A DNA stretch of 64,000 nucleotides from Achromobacter sp. HZ34 (GTDB lineage Bacteria > Pseudomonadota > Gammaproteobacteria > Burkholderiales > Burkholderiaceae_B). A model generated the notes under the pieces. That model was not told the DNA's origin and did no database searches. It saw only the letters and a program-made list of their open reading frames with translations. The stretch covers positions 868,001 through 932,000 of the forward strand of contig NZ_NJIX01000003.1 in NCBI RefSeq assembly GCF_002209485.1, given 5' to 3'. Of this stretch, positions 36,849-46,667 are shown one piece after another; positions within the stretch are counted from its first letter, which is position 1, and each line of letters begins with the position of its first letter. A program made the position numbers and the translations under genes.

Positions 36849-37775
36849 ATGGCGCAGCAATCATCCAGCCCCATCGATCTGAACGACATCGTTTTCGATG
36901 ACTGGGTGGCGCGCTGGCTGCCGCGTTCATGGGGTCCCTATGCGCGGCTATGCCGGCTGGACCGGCCTATCGGTACCTGGCTGACCCTGCTGCCGGCGCT
37001 GGCCGCGCTGGGGCAGGCAGCGGCCGGTTGGCCGGACCTGCTGCGCCTGGTGGTGTTCTCGCTGGGCGCGCTGCTGATGCGCGGCATCGGCTGCACGCTG
37101 AACGATATCTTCGATCGCGACATCGACAAGCATGTCGAACGCACGCGCTATCGGCCCTTGACCAGCGGGCAGCTGACGCTGCGCAAGGCGCTCTGGTTCC
37201 TGCTGGCGCAGCTGGCGGTGTGCGCGTCCCTGCTGTTTTTCATCAATCCCATGAGCCGCTGGCTGGCGGTGGCCTTGCTGCCCATCGTGGTCATCTACCC
37301 GTTGTGCAAGCGCTTCACCTACTGGCCGCAAGCCGTGCTGGGCGTATGCTTCAACTGGGGCATGCTGATGGCCTGGTCGGACACGCGCGGCATGGTGCCC
37401 TGGGGCGCCATCGCGGTGTACGTCGGCACCATCGCGTGGCAGATCGGCTACGACACGATCTATGCGTACATCGACGTGCGCGACGATCGCCGCCTGGGGC
37501 TGCACTCCACCGCCTTGCGCTTCGGCGATGCCGGCAAGACGTGGGTGGGTGCGTTCTACGTGGCCACCATGGTGTTGTGGACGCTGGGCGGTTGGGGCGT
37601 CGGCATGGGTTGGCCGTATTACGTCGGCATGGGCCTGATCGCGATCCATCTGATCTGGCAACTGCTGCGCTTCGACATCCGCCGTCCCGAACTGGGCCTG
37701 GGCCTGTTCCGTGCCAACCTGTGGGTGGGCGTGATGCTGGTCGCCGCATCGGTAGCGGGCGGTCTGGCTGCATAG
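36849..37775 (+). CDS. ubiA: 4-hydroxybenzoate polyprenyltransferase
   Basis: UbiA prenylates 4-hydroxybenzoate in ubiquinone synthesis, in the inner membrane. The 308-residue protein has the two Asp-rich motifs, GCTLNDIFDRDIDKHVERTR near residue 83 and YIDVRDDRRLGLHSTALRFG near residue 210, and eight to nine hydrophobic helices. The start is the ATG at 36849, just after the aminotransferase stop; an earlier in-frame start would lie inside that gene. A strong terminator follows. Confidence 0.95.
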   Translation: MAQQSSSPIDLNDIVFDDWVARWLPRSWGPYARLCRLDRPIGTWLTLLPALAALGQAAAGWPDLLRLVVFSLGALLMRGIGCTLNDIFDRDIDKHVERTRYRPLTSGQLTLRKALWFLLAQLAVCASLLFFINPMSRWLAVALLPIVVIYPLCKRFTYWPQAVLGVCFNWGMLMAWSDTRGMVPWGAIAVYVGTIAWQIGYDTIYAYIDVRDDRRLGLHSTALRFGDAGKTWVGAFYVATMVLWTLGGWGVGMGWPYYVGMGLIAIHLIWQLLRFDIRRPELGLGLFRANLWVGVMLVAASVAGGLAA

Positions 37776-37800
37776 GTCTGGTCATCTGACGCAGAATGAT

Positions 37801-37835
37801 GCGCGCCACGCTGTGACAAGCGTGGCGCGCTTTTT
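37801..37835 (+). terminator. Rho-independent terminator after ubiA
   Basis: GCGCGCCACGC (37801-37811) pairs with GCGTGGCGCGC (37820-37830) around an eight-base loop and is followed by TTTTT. It ends the aminotransferase-ubiA transcript and separates it from the convergent DUF1254 gene. Confidence 0.9.
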
Positions 37836-37857
37836 CTTGGTCGTGGCGATGCTGAAC

Positions 37858-39309
37858 TTAACGCAGCCGGCGGATCTGTGGCGGTTTCCAGGTTCCTTCC
37901 ACGGCCGCGTCCTGCGGCCAATACAGGCGCATGACCAATGAGAAGTGCCCGCTTTGCGGCGCCGGCAGCCAGTTGCGCGTGCGCTCGGCCAGCGGTTGCT
38001 CGTACTGCAGGTAGATCGTCGCCGTCCCATCCTCCTCGACATTGATCTTGTCGCGCATCCGCACGGCATGGCGATTGCCCAGGTTGTCGAGCAACTCGTC
38101 GCGATCGTTGTACAGCGTGATCGACCAGGAACTCTGCACCGGCGGCAACTGCTTCCTCTCGAAGCGGATCTCGTAGCGGAACGTGCCGTCCAGCAAACGG
38201 CCATCAGTATCGGTATCGGCACGCACCTGGACCATGTCGTCGCTCAGCGGTGCCACCCAGGGCGCGGGACTGTAACCCGGCCGCATCGAACGCGCCCGCA
38301 AGGCGTAATCCGTGCCGTAGCTGCCGCGCCGCTTCAGCGGCATGATCAGGCCAACATTGCCCGCGCGCGGCTCCGGCGGGGAACGCACCTGCGCCTGGCC
38401 TGCCTGCACGCCCTGCTCGATGGCGGTCTGCAAGACGGCGGGCAGGCGCTTGAATTCGAAACGGCTGCCGGGCTCGATGCCGATCCTGCGCAGGCGCTGC
38501 AGGATCGGCGTGTCGTTGTCGTGCGGCGCATAGCGGCCAGCCAATTCGGCAAAGGTGGCGAAATAGTCCTCGGGGCTCATGCCGGCCACCTGTTCGTCAG
38601 GCGGGCGGCGCAGCAGCGCCACGTCATACTTCCCCGGCTGTGGGGTAGCGCCCTTCTTGCGCCAATTCGAGAACGGCATCGCGTTGAGACCGGCCTGGAA
38701 AGCCTGGGCAGCCGCCAGATCGCCAGCCCCATCCAGGGCGATACGCACCTGCAGCCAGCCGCTGGACGTGGGCGCGCGCAGCAGTTCGACGCCGCGCGGC
38801 AACTTGCCGCGCCAGTCCGGTGCGACGATCGCATAGCAACGGACGCCTTCGCCCGCGCCCGTAGTCCTGGTGCCGGGGGCAGCGAATACATCGGACCACA
38901 TATCGGCCACCGTCATCATGAAGTAGCGCCCCTTCGCGTTGGGCACGTCGATGACGAGCGGCTCGCGCGCCACGTCGAACCACATCGAGGACCACAGCAC
39001 GTCGATATCCGGCGTGGGGCCGATGTCATGCAGCAGCGGATCGGGCAGGCGGGCCATGTGCGTGAAACGATTGAGCGGCGCACCGGTACCCAGACGCATG
39101 TCGGGATCGACGACATTGGTCTGGATGCGGCGAGCGATCTCCATCACCATCAAGGGATAGGCATAGAGATAGCCATCGGCGGCGATGCTGCGGGCCTCCT
39201 GCGGGCTTACGTCAGCAGGGGCTTGCGCAAGGGAGCCGCCCGCGAGCCCACCCGCCAGGAAGAAACATGCCAGTCGTCGGGAAATGCGGCGCCAGATCAT
39301 GCGGTTCAC
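37858..39309 (-). CDS. DUF1254/DUF1214 secreted protein
   Basis: This 483-residue protein has a basic N-terminus and a hydrophobic signal sequence with a likely cut after SLAQA near residue 29. DUF1254 follows (YLYAYPLMVMEIARR, near residue 46, through RYFMMTVADMWSDVF) and a C-terminal DUF1214 (SWSITLYNDRDELLDN, near residue 400). Members are periplasmic or secreted proteins of unknown function. A second Met at residue 4 could also be the start. Confidence 0.85.
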   Translation of the reverse strand: MNRMIWRRISRRLACFFLAGGLAGGSLAQAPADVSPQEARSIAADGYLYAYPLMVMEIARRIQTNVVDPDMRLGTGAPLNRFTHMARLPDPLLHDIGPTPDIDVLWSSMWFDVAREPLVIDVPNAKGRYFMMTVADMWSDVFAAPGTRTTGAGEGVRCYAIVAPDWRGKLPRGVELLRAPTSSGWLQVRIALDGAGDLAAAQAFQAGLNAMPFSNWRKKGATPQPGKYDVALLRRPPDEQVAGMSPEDYFATFAELAGRYAPHDNDTPILQRLRRIGIEPGSRFEFKRLPAVLQTAIEQGVQAGQAQVRSPPEPRAGNVGLIMPLKRRGSYGTDYALRARSMRPGYSPAPWVAPLSDDMVQVRADTDTDGRLLDGTFRYEIRFERKQLPPVQSSWSITLYNDRDELLDNLGNRHAVRMRDKINVEEDGTATIYLQYEQPLAERTRNWLPAPQSGHFSLVMRLYWPQDAAVEGTWKPPQIRRLR

Positions 39310-39662
39310 CTTGTCCGCGCACCGGCACGGCTAAGGAAAATTTTAGCGACGGCGCCTCGCTGTCCGACCTGGATGAAGGGTTGAGATAGGGTGGAGAAAA
39401 GCATGAAAAACGGCGGAGGCGGCGCAATCCTTTTGGATTTCTACGTCCCGTCGAATTGCTACCCGTCCGCCACGTGACCTGTCTGCCCCTACCCTTGTAC
39501 CCGGCCTGCGCTGTTGCTCGACCTTTCCATATGCCCCCCGCGGGCAATGCCGCAATGCACCAAACTTGTGCGTATAAGCACTAGAATGAAGCTCTTCGGC
39601 GCGCCACCGCGCCGACGGCCGCCAGAAGCTGGCGACCGAGTCACCTGGAAGAAGGTTTGCCT
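39310..39662. other. Divergent gap between the DUF1254 gene and panB
   Basis: These 353 bases hold no credible gene. GTGC-GTATAA-GCAC and TAGAAT lie near 39570-39590 and are the only promoter-like bases before panB, with no good -35. Confidence 0.45.
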
Positions 39663-40511
39663 ATGTACCCCACCGCAGCCAGCGGCACGGCGACTCCCGC
39701 CGACCGCAAACCCATCACCCTCGCCCAATTGCAGGCCATGCACAAGCAGGGCGAGAAGCTCGCCATGCTCACCTGCTACGACGCCAGCTTCGCGGCGCTA
39801 CTGGACCAGTGCGGTGTGGACATCCTGCTGATCGGCGACTCGCTGGGCAACGTGGTGCAGGGCCAGGCATCCACGCTGCCGGTGACGCTGGAACACATGA
39901 TCTATCACACGCAATGCGTGGCGCGCGGCAACCGCAGCGCGTGGGTGCTGGCGGACCTGCCCTGGAACAGCTACCAGGAATCGCCCGCGCAGGCTTATGC
40001 CAGCTCGGCGGCCTTGATGGCGGCCGGCGCGCAGATGATCAAGATCGAAGGCCTGGACCAGCGTTCGTCGTGGTTCACCGACACCATCGCCTTCCTGGCC
40101 GAACGCGGCGTTCCGGTGTGCGCCCACATGGGCCTGACACCGCAGTTCGTGCATGCGCTGGGCGGCTATCGCGTGCAGGGCAAGGATGACGCCAGTGCGT
40201 CGCACCTGAAGCAACAGGCACGCGCCGCGCGCGACGCAGGCGCCACCATGCTGCTTTATGAAATGGTGCCTGCCACGCTGGCGGCCGAGATCACCGCCGA
40301 GGTGGGCATACCCACCATCGGTATCGGTGCGGGTGCGGGGTGCTCCGGCCAAGTGCTGGTACTGCACGACATGCTGAACGTCTTCCCCGGCCGCAAGGCG
40401 CGCTTCGTGCGCAACTTCATGGAAGGCGCCGACAGCATCCAGTCCGCCGTGACCGCCTATGTGCGGGCGGTCAAGGACGGCAGCTTCCCGGCGCCCGAGC
40501 ACACGTATTGA
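39663..40511 (+). CDS. panB: 3-methyl-2-oxobutanoate hydroxymethyltransferase
   Basis: PanB adds a hydroxymethyl group to ketoisovalerate, the first committed step to pantothenate. The 282-residue TIM-barrel protein has [28 protein letters not shown] (Mg2+ Asp) near residue 55, CAHMGLTPQ and [20 protein letters not shown]. The ATG at 39663 follows GAAGG; a TTG two codons upstream is the only other choice. panC is not adjacent. A short stem without a T-run follows the gene (40526-40550). Confidence 0.95.
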   Translation: MYPTAASGTATPADRKPITLAQLQAMHKQGEKLAMLTCYDASFAALLDQCGVDILLIGDSLGNVVQGQASTLPVTLEHMIYHTQCVARGNRSAWVLADLPWNSYQESPAQAYASSAALMAAGAQMIKIEGLDQRSSWFTDTIAFLAERGVPVCAHMGLTPQFVHALGGYRVQGKDDASASHLKQQARAARDAGATMLLYEMVPATLAAEITAEVGIPTIGIGAGAGCSGQVLVLHDMLNVFPGRKARFVRNFMEGADSIQSAVTAYVRAVKDGSFPAPEHTY

Positions 40512-40606
40512 TCGTTACGAGGCCAATGCTCCGCGCGATCGCCGGAGCATGATTGCCATAGCGCTGACAGATCGAGCCGGAGCACACCTTCTGGTGATGC
40601 TTTCGA

Positions 40607-41761
40607 TCAACGTTCCATCACGCGATTCCAGCGGGCGTTGAACGCCGCGCGGGTCGCGTTGATGGCGTCCCAATCCAGCACCTTGGCATTGGCCATGTAC
40701 TCCTGGAATTGCTTGAGCACCGCCACGTTGTCGCCGGTACCCGTGACGTTGCGGTTGGACGGGAAGTGGCCGCCGTATTCCAGCGCCGCTTCCTGCGCCT
40801 CCTTGGACAGCAGGTAGGCGGCCAGTTTCTGCGACAGCTCCGGCTCCGAATTCTTGGCGACCACGCATTCACCCACCACCAGGATCACCGAGCCTTCCTT
40901 GGGCTGCGCGTACTCCACCGGGATGCCGCGTTTCTTCAAGCGTGCGATGGCCGTCGGCGTCAGCGGGAAGATGGCGGCCTCGTCGGACTGGATCATCTCC
41001 GCCAGCTTGGCCGAGTTCGTGATGTATTCCAGGACGTTGGGACCGATGGACGAACTCCACTTGGCGAAACCCGGCTCGACGTTCTGGTCATTACCGCCCA
41101 GGATGCGATTGAACATCAGGAAAGCATGCAGGCCGAAGGTGCTGCTGGCGGCGGATTGGAACACCACCTTGCCCTTGTACTTGGCATCGGCCAGGTCCAT
41201 CCACGAAGTGGGCGGCGCCCAGCCCTTGTCCTTGAAGATGTGGGTGTTGTAGCCCAGGCCCGTCATGCCGGTATCGATGCCGGCGGCCATGCCGTCCTTC
41301 ATGACGGCGGCGGGATACAGCTGCTGCAGCACGGCGCTGTCCTGGATCTTCTCGCACAAGCCCATGGAGATGGCGCGCGACATCACGCCGTCGTCCAGGA
41401 ACATGACGTGCATCTGCGGCTTGTCCTTGAACGCCTGTGCCTTGGCCAGCACTTCGGTCGACGTGCCGGGCACGACGACGATCTTGACGTTGTTGGCCTT
41501 CTCGAACGCCGGGAAGACATTCTGGGTGAAGGCCCGCTCCATATCGCCGCCATTCATGCCGACGTAGAGGGTCTTCTGTTCCGCCATGGCGGTGGCCGAC
41601 AAGGCGGTCATGGCCAGGAAGCCGGCCAGCAAGCTGGCGAGCAGCCCTTTGCGCATTGACGGGACGGACGGGACCGCCCCGGCGGCCGGGCGGATGGATT
41701 TCTGCGCCGGGGCGGTGCCCGGCTTGCGCACCTTGCGGCCGCGATGGGTATCGATGGTCAT
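40607..41761 (-). CDS. Extracellular solute-binding protein (PotD-like)
   Basis: This is the substrate-binding subunit for the ABC transporter encoded upstream in the same operon. The mature protein starts after a signal sequence (GLLASLLAGFLAMTALSATAMA). It has family features of spermidine/opine-type binding proteins, such as GTSTEVLAKAQAF, GIDTGMTGLGYN and NSAKLAEMIQSDEAAIFPL. The start at 41761 has GGAGG and overlaps the previous stop, but puts 35 residues before the Met that opens the signal sequence (41656), which has no ribosome binding site. So the gene may make a precursor with an unusually long N-region. It is the last gene of the operon. Confidence 0.85.
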   Translation of the reverse strand: MTIDTHRGRKVRKPGTAPAQKSIRPAAGAVPSVPSMRKGLLASLLAGFLAMTALSATAMAEQKTLYVGMNGGDMERAFTQNVFPAFEKANNVKIVVVPGTSTEVLAKAQAFKDKPQMHVMFLDDGVMSRAISMGLCEKIQDSAVLQQLYPAAVMKDGMAAGIDTGMTGLGYNTHIFKDKGWAPPTSWMDLADAKYKGKVVFQSAASSTFGLHAFLMFNRILGGNDQNVEPGFAKWSSSIGPNVLEYITNSAKLAEMIQSDEAAIFPLTPTAIARLKKRGIPVEYAQPKEGSVILVVGECVVAKNSEPELSQKLAAYLLSKEAQEAALEYGGHFPSNRNVTGTGDNVAVLKQFQEYMANAKVLDWDAINATRAAFNARWNRVMER

Positions 41762-42927
41762 GATGCCTCCAGCGTTTGCTCACGTAACGGATGACCTGGA
41801 CAAGCGGCCTCATGAGCGGCAGCCGCGTATCGATCGATGCGGAATGCATCGAGGGGTATTTCGGTATGGCCGTCGACCACCAGCTGCGACAGCACTTCGC
41901 CTATCGCCGGGCCGACCTGGAAGCCGGCACCGGACAGGCCGAATGCGTGGAACAGGCCCGGCGTCGTACGGCTGGGCCCCAGCACCGGATTGTGGTCGGG
42001 CATGCTGCCTTCCACGCCGGTCCAGAAACGGATCACCTGTGCGCCGCGCAGCGGCCTGAGCAAGGCGGCGGCGTTGGACAACAAGGCCGGGATGTCGCGC
42101 TGGCCGGGGCGTGCGTAGTCGGTGCCCACCGACAGGCCACGGCCGCCGCCGATGACGCAATTGCCGCGCGTTACCTGGCGCGCGTAGATGCCGCCGCCCT
42201 GTATGCCCAGGCTTACTGCCATGAAGGGCGGCAGGGGCTCGGTCACCATCATCAGGGGATGGATCGAGGTTTCCGGCACCGCTTCGCCGAAGGACTCGGC
42301 GAAAGCACCGGCCCAGGCGCCCGCGCAATTCAGCAGGAAGGATGCGCGCACTTCCAGCGTGGTGCCGGCGCGCACGATGAACTGCCGGCCATCGTGGACG
42401 GCGCTGGTGACCGATGTGGATTCGCGCACCACGGCGCCGGCGGCCTGCGCGGCGCGGGCGAAGGCCGGCGAGACCAGGCGCGGGTTGGCGTGGCCGTCTT
42501 CCGGGCAGAATGAGCCGCCTGTCACTTCTTCGCCCAGCCAGGGATAGTCGCGCTGCAGATCCGCACGGTTCAGCATGCGCAGGTGCATGCCGTAGCCGCG
42601 CGTGGCCTGGCGATAGGTTTCCAGCGCGGCCATGTCGGCTTCGGTTCGGGCCAGCTTCAAATGGCCGGACCGCAGGTATTCGCCATCGGTGTCGATGAGG
42701 GTGGGCAGTTGGCCCCACAGTTCATGGGCGCGGCGGGTCAGCGGCATCTGCTCGATGGGGCGGCCCTGGCGGCGCACGCCGCCGTAGTTCACGCCGCTGG
42801 CCTTGGCACCGCAAGCGGCCGCCTCCAGCAGCGTGACGGGCACGCCGCGGCGGCGCAGGAACAGGGCCGCACTGCCGCCAACGATGCCGCCGCCGATGAT
42901 GGCGACTTCGGTGTCTATGCGTTCCAT
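41758..42927 (-). CDS. FAD-dependent amine/amino-acid oxidoreductase (DAO family, HcnC-like)
   Basis: This 389-residue protein begins with VAIIGGGIVGGSAALFLRRRG, a GxGxxG FAD site, and has the D-amino-acid-oxidase fold with HAFGLSGAGFQVGPAIGEVL near the C-terminus. It follows an HcnA-like ferredoxin-type subunit and an HcnB-like flavoprotein, the subunit set of opine oxidases, D-hydroxyproline dehydrogenase and HCN synthase. It is probably the catalytic subunit that oxidises the imported amine or opine. Its stop overlaps the binding-protein start. Confidence 0.85.
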   Translation of the reverse strand: MERIDTEVAIIGGGIVGGSAALFLRRRGVPVTLLEAAACGAKASGVNYGGVRRQGRPIEQMPLTRRAHELWGQLPTLIDTDGEYLRSGHLKLARTEADMAALETYRQATRGYGMHLRMLNRADLQRDYPWLGEEVTGGSFCPEDGHANPRLVSPAFARAAQAAGAVVRESTSVTSAVHDGRQFIVRAGTTLEVRASFLLNCAGAWAGAFAESFGEAVPETSIHPLMMVTEPLPPFMAVSLGIQGGGIYARQVTRGNCVIGGGRGLSVGTDYARPGQRDIPALLSNAAALLRPLRGAQVIRFWTGVEGSMPDHNPVLGPSRTTPGLFHAFGLSGAGFQVGPAIGEVLSQLVVDGHTEIPLDAFRIDRYAAAAHEAACPGHPLREQTLEAS

Positions 42928-44582
42928 CAGCGGTGGACCTCCACAGACTCCGTTGCGGCAGGGACAACGGCCCGGGCGGCGTCGTGCGCCGCGGTATCAG
43001 CAGCGGATGCCACTACCGCTACTGCAGGCACGGCAGACGGGGCGAGCGTTGTGGACGCGATAGGCGTCGCGGGTGCGGCGGGCGTTGACGACGTCGCAGC
43101 GGCCGCGGTTCCGGGGGTGGCCATCATCACTATGTGGATGGGGATGGGTTTGACCGGTGGCTGCGGACGCAGGCGGCCGACCTGGTCGGGGCCGACGCCG
43201 CAGGCATGCGCCAGCACTTCGGCCGCGGCGGCGCCGCACATGCGGCCCTGGCAGCGGCCCATGCCGACGCGCGTGAGCGCTTTCAAGCGATTCAATTCCT
43301 GCGTCCCCTGGCCTGCGACGGACGCGCGCAGCGTACCGGCGGAGATTTCTTCGCAGCGGCAGACCATGACGTCATCCTCGATGCCGGCAGCCCAGTCATC
43401 CGGGAAGGGGAAGGCGCGCTCCAATGCGTCACGGATGCGCTGCCAGCGCAGCAGCTTGCCATCCAGACTACGGACATGCCGAGGGTCGACCTGCCGGCCC
43501 ATGTCCTGCAGCAGGGCCAGCGCGGCCCGCTCGCCCGATAGCTCGGCGGCGTCCGCACCGGCAATGCCGGCACCGTCGCCCGCCAGATATACGCCCGCCA
43601 CCGATGAGCGACCTGCCGCATCGTGGGTAGGCAGCCATGCGCGATCGCGCGCGTTGAAGGCATAGCGGCAGCCCGCCAGGCTGGCCAACTGGGTTTCCGA
43701 ACGCAAGCCCAGGCCAAAGCCCAGCGCGTCGCACGCAACGGTCATGGTCTGCGTGCCGGCCTGGAATTCAACGGCTTCGACACGGGTATCGCCCACAACG
43801 CGCAAAGGCCGAACACCTTCATGCAGCGTCACGCCGTGGCGGCGCAGCCAGGCCATGTAGTACAGCCCCTTGGCCAGCAGCACGGGCGCACGCAGCAGGC
43901 CCGGCAAGGCCACGAGACGATCCTTGAAGCGGGCCGTATCCAGCACCGCCGCGACATGCGCGCCGGCCTTGGCGTATTGATACGCCACCAGGTAAAGCAA
44001 GGGACCCGTACCCATGAACACGACCCGGCTGCCGATGGCACAGCCTTGGTACTTCAACGCAACCTGCGCGCCGCCAAGTGTGTAGACGCCTGGCGTCAGC
44101 CAACCGGGCATGGGCAGGACGCGGTCCGTCGCGCCCGTGGCGATGATCAGGTGGCGATACGGCACCTGCCGGCTGCTGCCGTCACGCATGACGTCCAGCA
44201 CGCCGTCCGCCAGGTTCCACACCAGCGAGCCAGGTTCGTAATCGATGCTCGGCGCCAGCTGCGCCATCAGGCGATGCAGGCGGGTCGCCTTGCGATGTTC
44301 GAAGCCGTACAGCGTCGCAGGCGTGCGCGTATAGCCTGGCGCGGCGGGCGGCTGCCGATAGATCTGGCCGCCGGCACGCAGGCTCTCGTCCAGCACGATC
44401 GGCCGCAGGCCGGCCGCGACCAATGCCTGCGCGGCGCGGATACCGGCCGGGCCGGCACCGATGATGACGGGTTGGAGATCTTGCACAGTGGGGCGGGACG
44501 GGGCCGTCGATGTGCCCAGCGTAGCCGGCGCGCCAGGCGCGGCCGTCGTCACTCCAAAATTTGGCGCGACGAAACCGTTCAC
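42927..44582 (-). CDS. NAD(P)/FAD oxidoreductase with [2Fe-2S] motif (HcnB/opine-oxidase alpha-like)
   Basis: This 551-residue protein has VIIGAGPAGIRAAQALVAAG near residue 37, a second nucleotide motif (HLIIATGATDRVLPMPGW) and, near residue 400, CRCEE with GMGRCQGRMCG, the cysteines of a bacterioferritin-associated-ferredoxin-like [2Fe-2S] site. It starts with GTG overlapping the stop of the small [2Fe-2S] gene. The last roughly 75 residues are an Ala/Thr/Pro-rich low-complexity tail absent from typical relatives, after PPVKPIPIHIVMM. Likely role: electron transfer subunit with the DAO-like gene. Confidence 0.85.
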   Translation of the reverse strand: MNGFVAPNFGVTTAAPGAPATLGTSTAPSRPTVQDLQPVIIGAGPAGIRAAQALVAAGLRPIVLDESLRAGGQIYRQPPAAPGYTRTPATLYGFEHRKATRLHRLMAQLAPSIDYEPGSLVWNLADGVLDVMRDGSSRQVPYRHLIIATGATDRVLPMPGWLTPGVYTLGGAQVALKYQGCAIGSRVVFMGTGPLLYLVAYQYAKAGAHVAAVLDTARFKDRLVALPGLLRAPVLLAKGLYYMAWLRRHGVTLHEGVRPLRVVGDTRVEAVEFQAGTQTMTVACDALGFGLGLRSETQLASLAGCRYAFNARDRAWLPTHDAAGRSSVAGVYLAGDGAGIAGADAAELSGERAALALLQDMGRQVDPRHVRSLDGKLLRWQRIRDALERAFPFPDDWAAGIEDDVMVCRCEEISAGTLRASVAGQGTQELNRLKALTRVGMGRCQGRMCGAAAAEVLAHACGVGPDQVGRLRPQPPVKPIPIHIVMMATPGTAAAATSSTPAAPATPIASTTLAPSAVPAVAVVASAADTAAHDAARAVVPAATESVEVHR

Positions 44583-44947
44583 AGTCGCTCCTCCGGATCG
44601 CTTGCGGACGGCGGCGCAGGCTGTGGCTGCAACTCAAGCGCAGCCGCCGCGGCAGGCTGCCATGCCTCCGGCCATTGCGACAGCAGTCTCATCCCCGGTT
44701 CGATGAACGTCGTACAGGCCCGCAAGCGGCCACCGTCTTCCAGCTGCATCCAGCAATCCTGGCACGCGCCCATCATGCAGAAACCCGCGCGCGGGCCGCC
44801 GCCGAATTCGGAACGGCGCACGCGGTCGATGTGCGTGAGCACCGCCGTCAACACGGTATCGCCCATCAGGGCCTGGGCCGGCGCGCCATCCAGCGTGAAC
44901 GCGACCGGCGCGCGCGCCGTTTCAGTCAGGCGTTTGAGTATCGGCAT
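44579..44947 (-). CDS. [2Fe-2S]-binding protein (HcnA-like)
   Basis: This 122-residue protein is a small ferredoxin-like subunit: FTLDGAPAQALMGDTVLTAVL is the Fer2_4 beta-grasp start, and GFCMMGACQDCWMQL plus LRACTT supply four Cys for a [2Fe-2S] cluster. Such proteins pair with HcnB/opine oxidase-type flavoproteins. The start ATG at 44947 touches the permease stop; an in-frame ATG at 44983 lies inside the permease. Confidence 0.87.
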   Translation of the reverse strand: MPILKRLTETARAPVAFTLDGAPAQALMGDTVLTAVLTHIDRVRRSEFGGGPRAGFCMMGACQDCWMQLEDGGRLRACTTFIEPGMRLLSQWPEAWQPAAAAALELQPQPAPPSASDPEERL

Positions 44948-44948
44948 C

Positions 44949-45743
44949 CTATTTCTGTCCCACCAGCACGCGATCCAGGCCATAGACGCGGTCCAGCAAC
45001 AGCATGGTCAACGCGGTCAATGCGATCACCAGCGCCGACACCGCGGCCATCATCGGATCGATCGATTCGGTGGCGTACATATACATGCGTACCGGCAGCG
45101 TGATCGTGGTCGGCGACGTGATGAACACCGACATGGTCAATTCGTCGAAGCTGTTGATGAAGGCAAGCAGCCACCCGCCCGATACACCAGGAATGATCAA
45201 GGGCAGCGTCATGCGCCAGAAGACCGTCGCGCGGCTGGCATTCAGCGACAGGGCCGCATGCTCGATGGAACGGTCGAAGCCGACCAGCGCGCCGATCACC
45301 AGGCGCAACACATAAGGCGTGACGATGACGGTATGGCTGACCACCAGCCAAGCAAAGCTGCCGGTCTGCCCGATCAACGCGAAGAAACGCAGCAACGCCA
45401 CCCCCAGCACCAGATGCGGAATCATCAGCGGCGACAGGAACAAGCCGTTCAACAGGTCGCGTCCAGGAAAGCGATAGCGCGTGATCGCGATGGCAGCCGG
45501 CACGGCCAGGCACACCGAGAACGTTGCCGACAGCGTCGCCAACCACAAGCTGTTGCGAAAGGACTGCATGAAGTCCGCATGCTCGAACACCGCATGGAAC
45601 CAGCGCAAGGAAAATTCGGTAGTGGGTATGGTCAGCGTGGATGCCGGCGTAAAAGCCACCAGGCACACCACCACCAGCGGCGCCAGGACGAAAGCCACCA
45701 CCAGGAAGTTGAACGCCAGCGCGAAGGGACCGTTTTTTTGCAT
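44949..45743 (-). CDS. ABC transporter permease (PotC-like)
   Basis: This 264-residue permease has six hydrophobic helices and the EAA loop (EHAALSLNASRATVFWRMTLP) that docks on the ATPase. It is the second permease of the PotABCD-type import system, with the first encoded 14 bases upstream. Substrates of this class include polyamines, opines and other cationic compounds. Confidence 0.9.
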   Translation of the reverse strand: MQKNGPFALAFNFLVVAFVLAPLVVVCLVAFTPASTLTIPTTEFSLRWFHAVFEHADFMQSFRNSLWLATLSATFSVCLAVPAAIAITRYRFPGRDLLNGLFLSPLMIPHLVLGVALLRFFALIGQTGSFAWLVVSHTVIVTPYVLRLVIGALVGFDRSIEHAALSLNASRATVFWRMTLPLIIPGVSGGWLLAFINSFDELTMSVFITSPTTITLPVRMYMYATESIDPMMAAVSALVIALTALTMLLLDRVYGLDRVLVGQK

Positions 45744-45757
45744 GGTCAGGTATCCAG

Positions 45758-46666
45758 TCAGCCCAGGCTGCGCCGGTAGGAACGTTCGATGACGCGGTTA
45801 TAGGCCATCATGATGATCACATTTGCCACCAGCAGCAGAATAGCGATGGCCGCGCCCAGCGGCCAATTCAATTCGGTCAGGAATTCGTCGTAGACGATGG
45901 TGGCGACCATCTTCAGGCGACGCCCGCCCAGCAGCGCCGGAATGGCGAAGGAACTGGCGCTCAAGCCGAACACGATCAGGCTGCCCGACAGGATGCCCGG
46001 CGCGGTCTGCGGCAGCACCACGCGCAGCAAGGTCTGCAAGCGCGACGCATTGAGAGAATAAGCCGCCTGCTCCACGGCGGGATCCAGCTTCTGCAGCGAC
46101 GTCCACACCGGGATCACCATGAAAGGCAACATCACGTGCACCAGGCCGATGATGATGGCGGTGGGGGTGTACAACAGCGAGCCCAGGCCCAAGGCCTGCG
46201 CGGCCTTGCCCAGGGGACCGGCCGGCCCCAGCAGCATGCTCCAGCCGAAGGCCCGCACCACCAGCGAGACCAGCAGCGGCGACAGCACCACCAGCAGGAA
46301 GATGGAGCGCCACGGCTTGCGCATGCGCGACAAGATGTAGGCCTCGGGCGCGCCGACCAGCACGCAGATCAAGGTGGTCACACCGGCGATCCAGAACGTA
46401 CGCCAGAAGATGCCCAGGAAATACGGATCGCTGAACACCATGGCGTAATGCGCCAGGGTATGGCCCGGCAGCACGCCCTTGTTGTAGTCGAAGGGGCTGA
46501 ACGACAGCACCACGGTCAGACCCAGTGGCGTGATCACCAGCGTCAGGAACAGCAGCGACAGTGGAATGGAGCCCAGGATCGCCGGCAAGCCTTCCAGCCG
46601 CGGCGGCGGACCGCTACGCAGGATCGGCGCCGCCGGCGGCGGTGTGGAAGAAGTCCCCGCGGCCAT
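45758..46666 (-). CDS. ABC transporter permease (PotB-like)
   Basis: This 302-residue permease has six hydrophobic helices after a roughly 45-residue Ala/Pro-rich leader; the EAA loop reads EQAAYSLNASRLQTLLRVVLPQ. It starts one base after the ATPase stop (TGAGATG). The open frame extends into the ATPase gene, so MAAGTSS is chosen. Confidence 0.9.
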   Translation of the reverse strand: MAAGTSSTPPPAAPILRSGPPPRLEGLPAILGSIPLSLLFLTLVITPLGLTVVLSFSPFDYNKGVLPGHTLAHYAMVFSDPYFLGIFWRTFWIAGVTTLICVLVGAPEAYILSRMRKPWRSIFLLVVLSPLLVSLVVRAFGWSMLLGPAGPLGKAAQALGLGSLLYTPTAIIIGLVHVMLPFMVIPVWTSLQKLDPAVEQAAYSLNASRLQTLLRVVLPQTAPGILSGSLIVFGLSASSFAIPALLGGRRLKMVATIVYDEFLTELNWPLGAAIAILLLVANVIIMMAYNRVIERSYRRSLG

Positions 46667-46667
46667 C

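Noticed and set aside
40526-40550. Hairpin after panB as a terminator
   Set aside because: ATGCTCCG and CGGAGCAT pair, but no T-run follows on either strand.
43623-45779. A 718-codon plus-strand frame
   Set aside because: It runs opposite the flavoprotein, [2Fe-2S] protein and permease genes and has a low-complexity Arg/His/Gln-rich translation.
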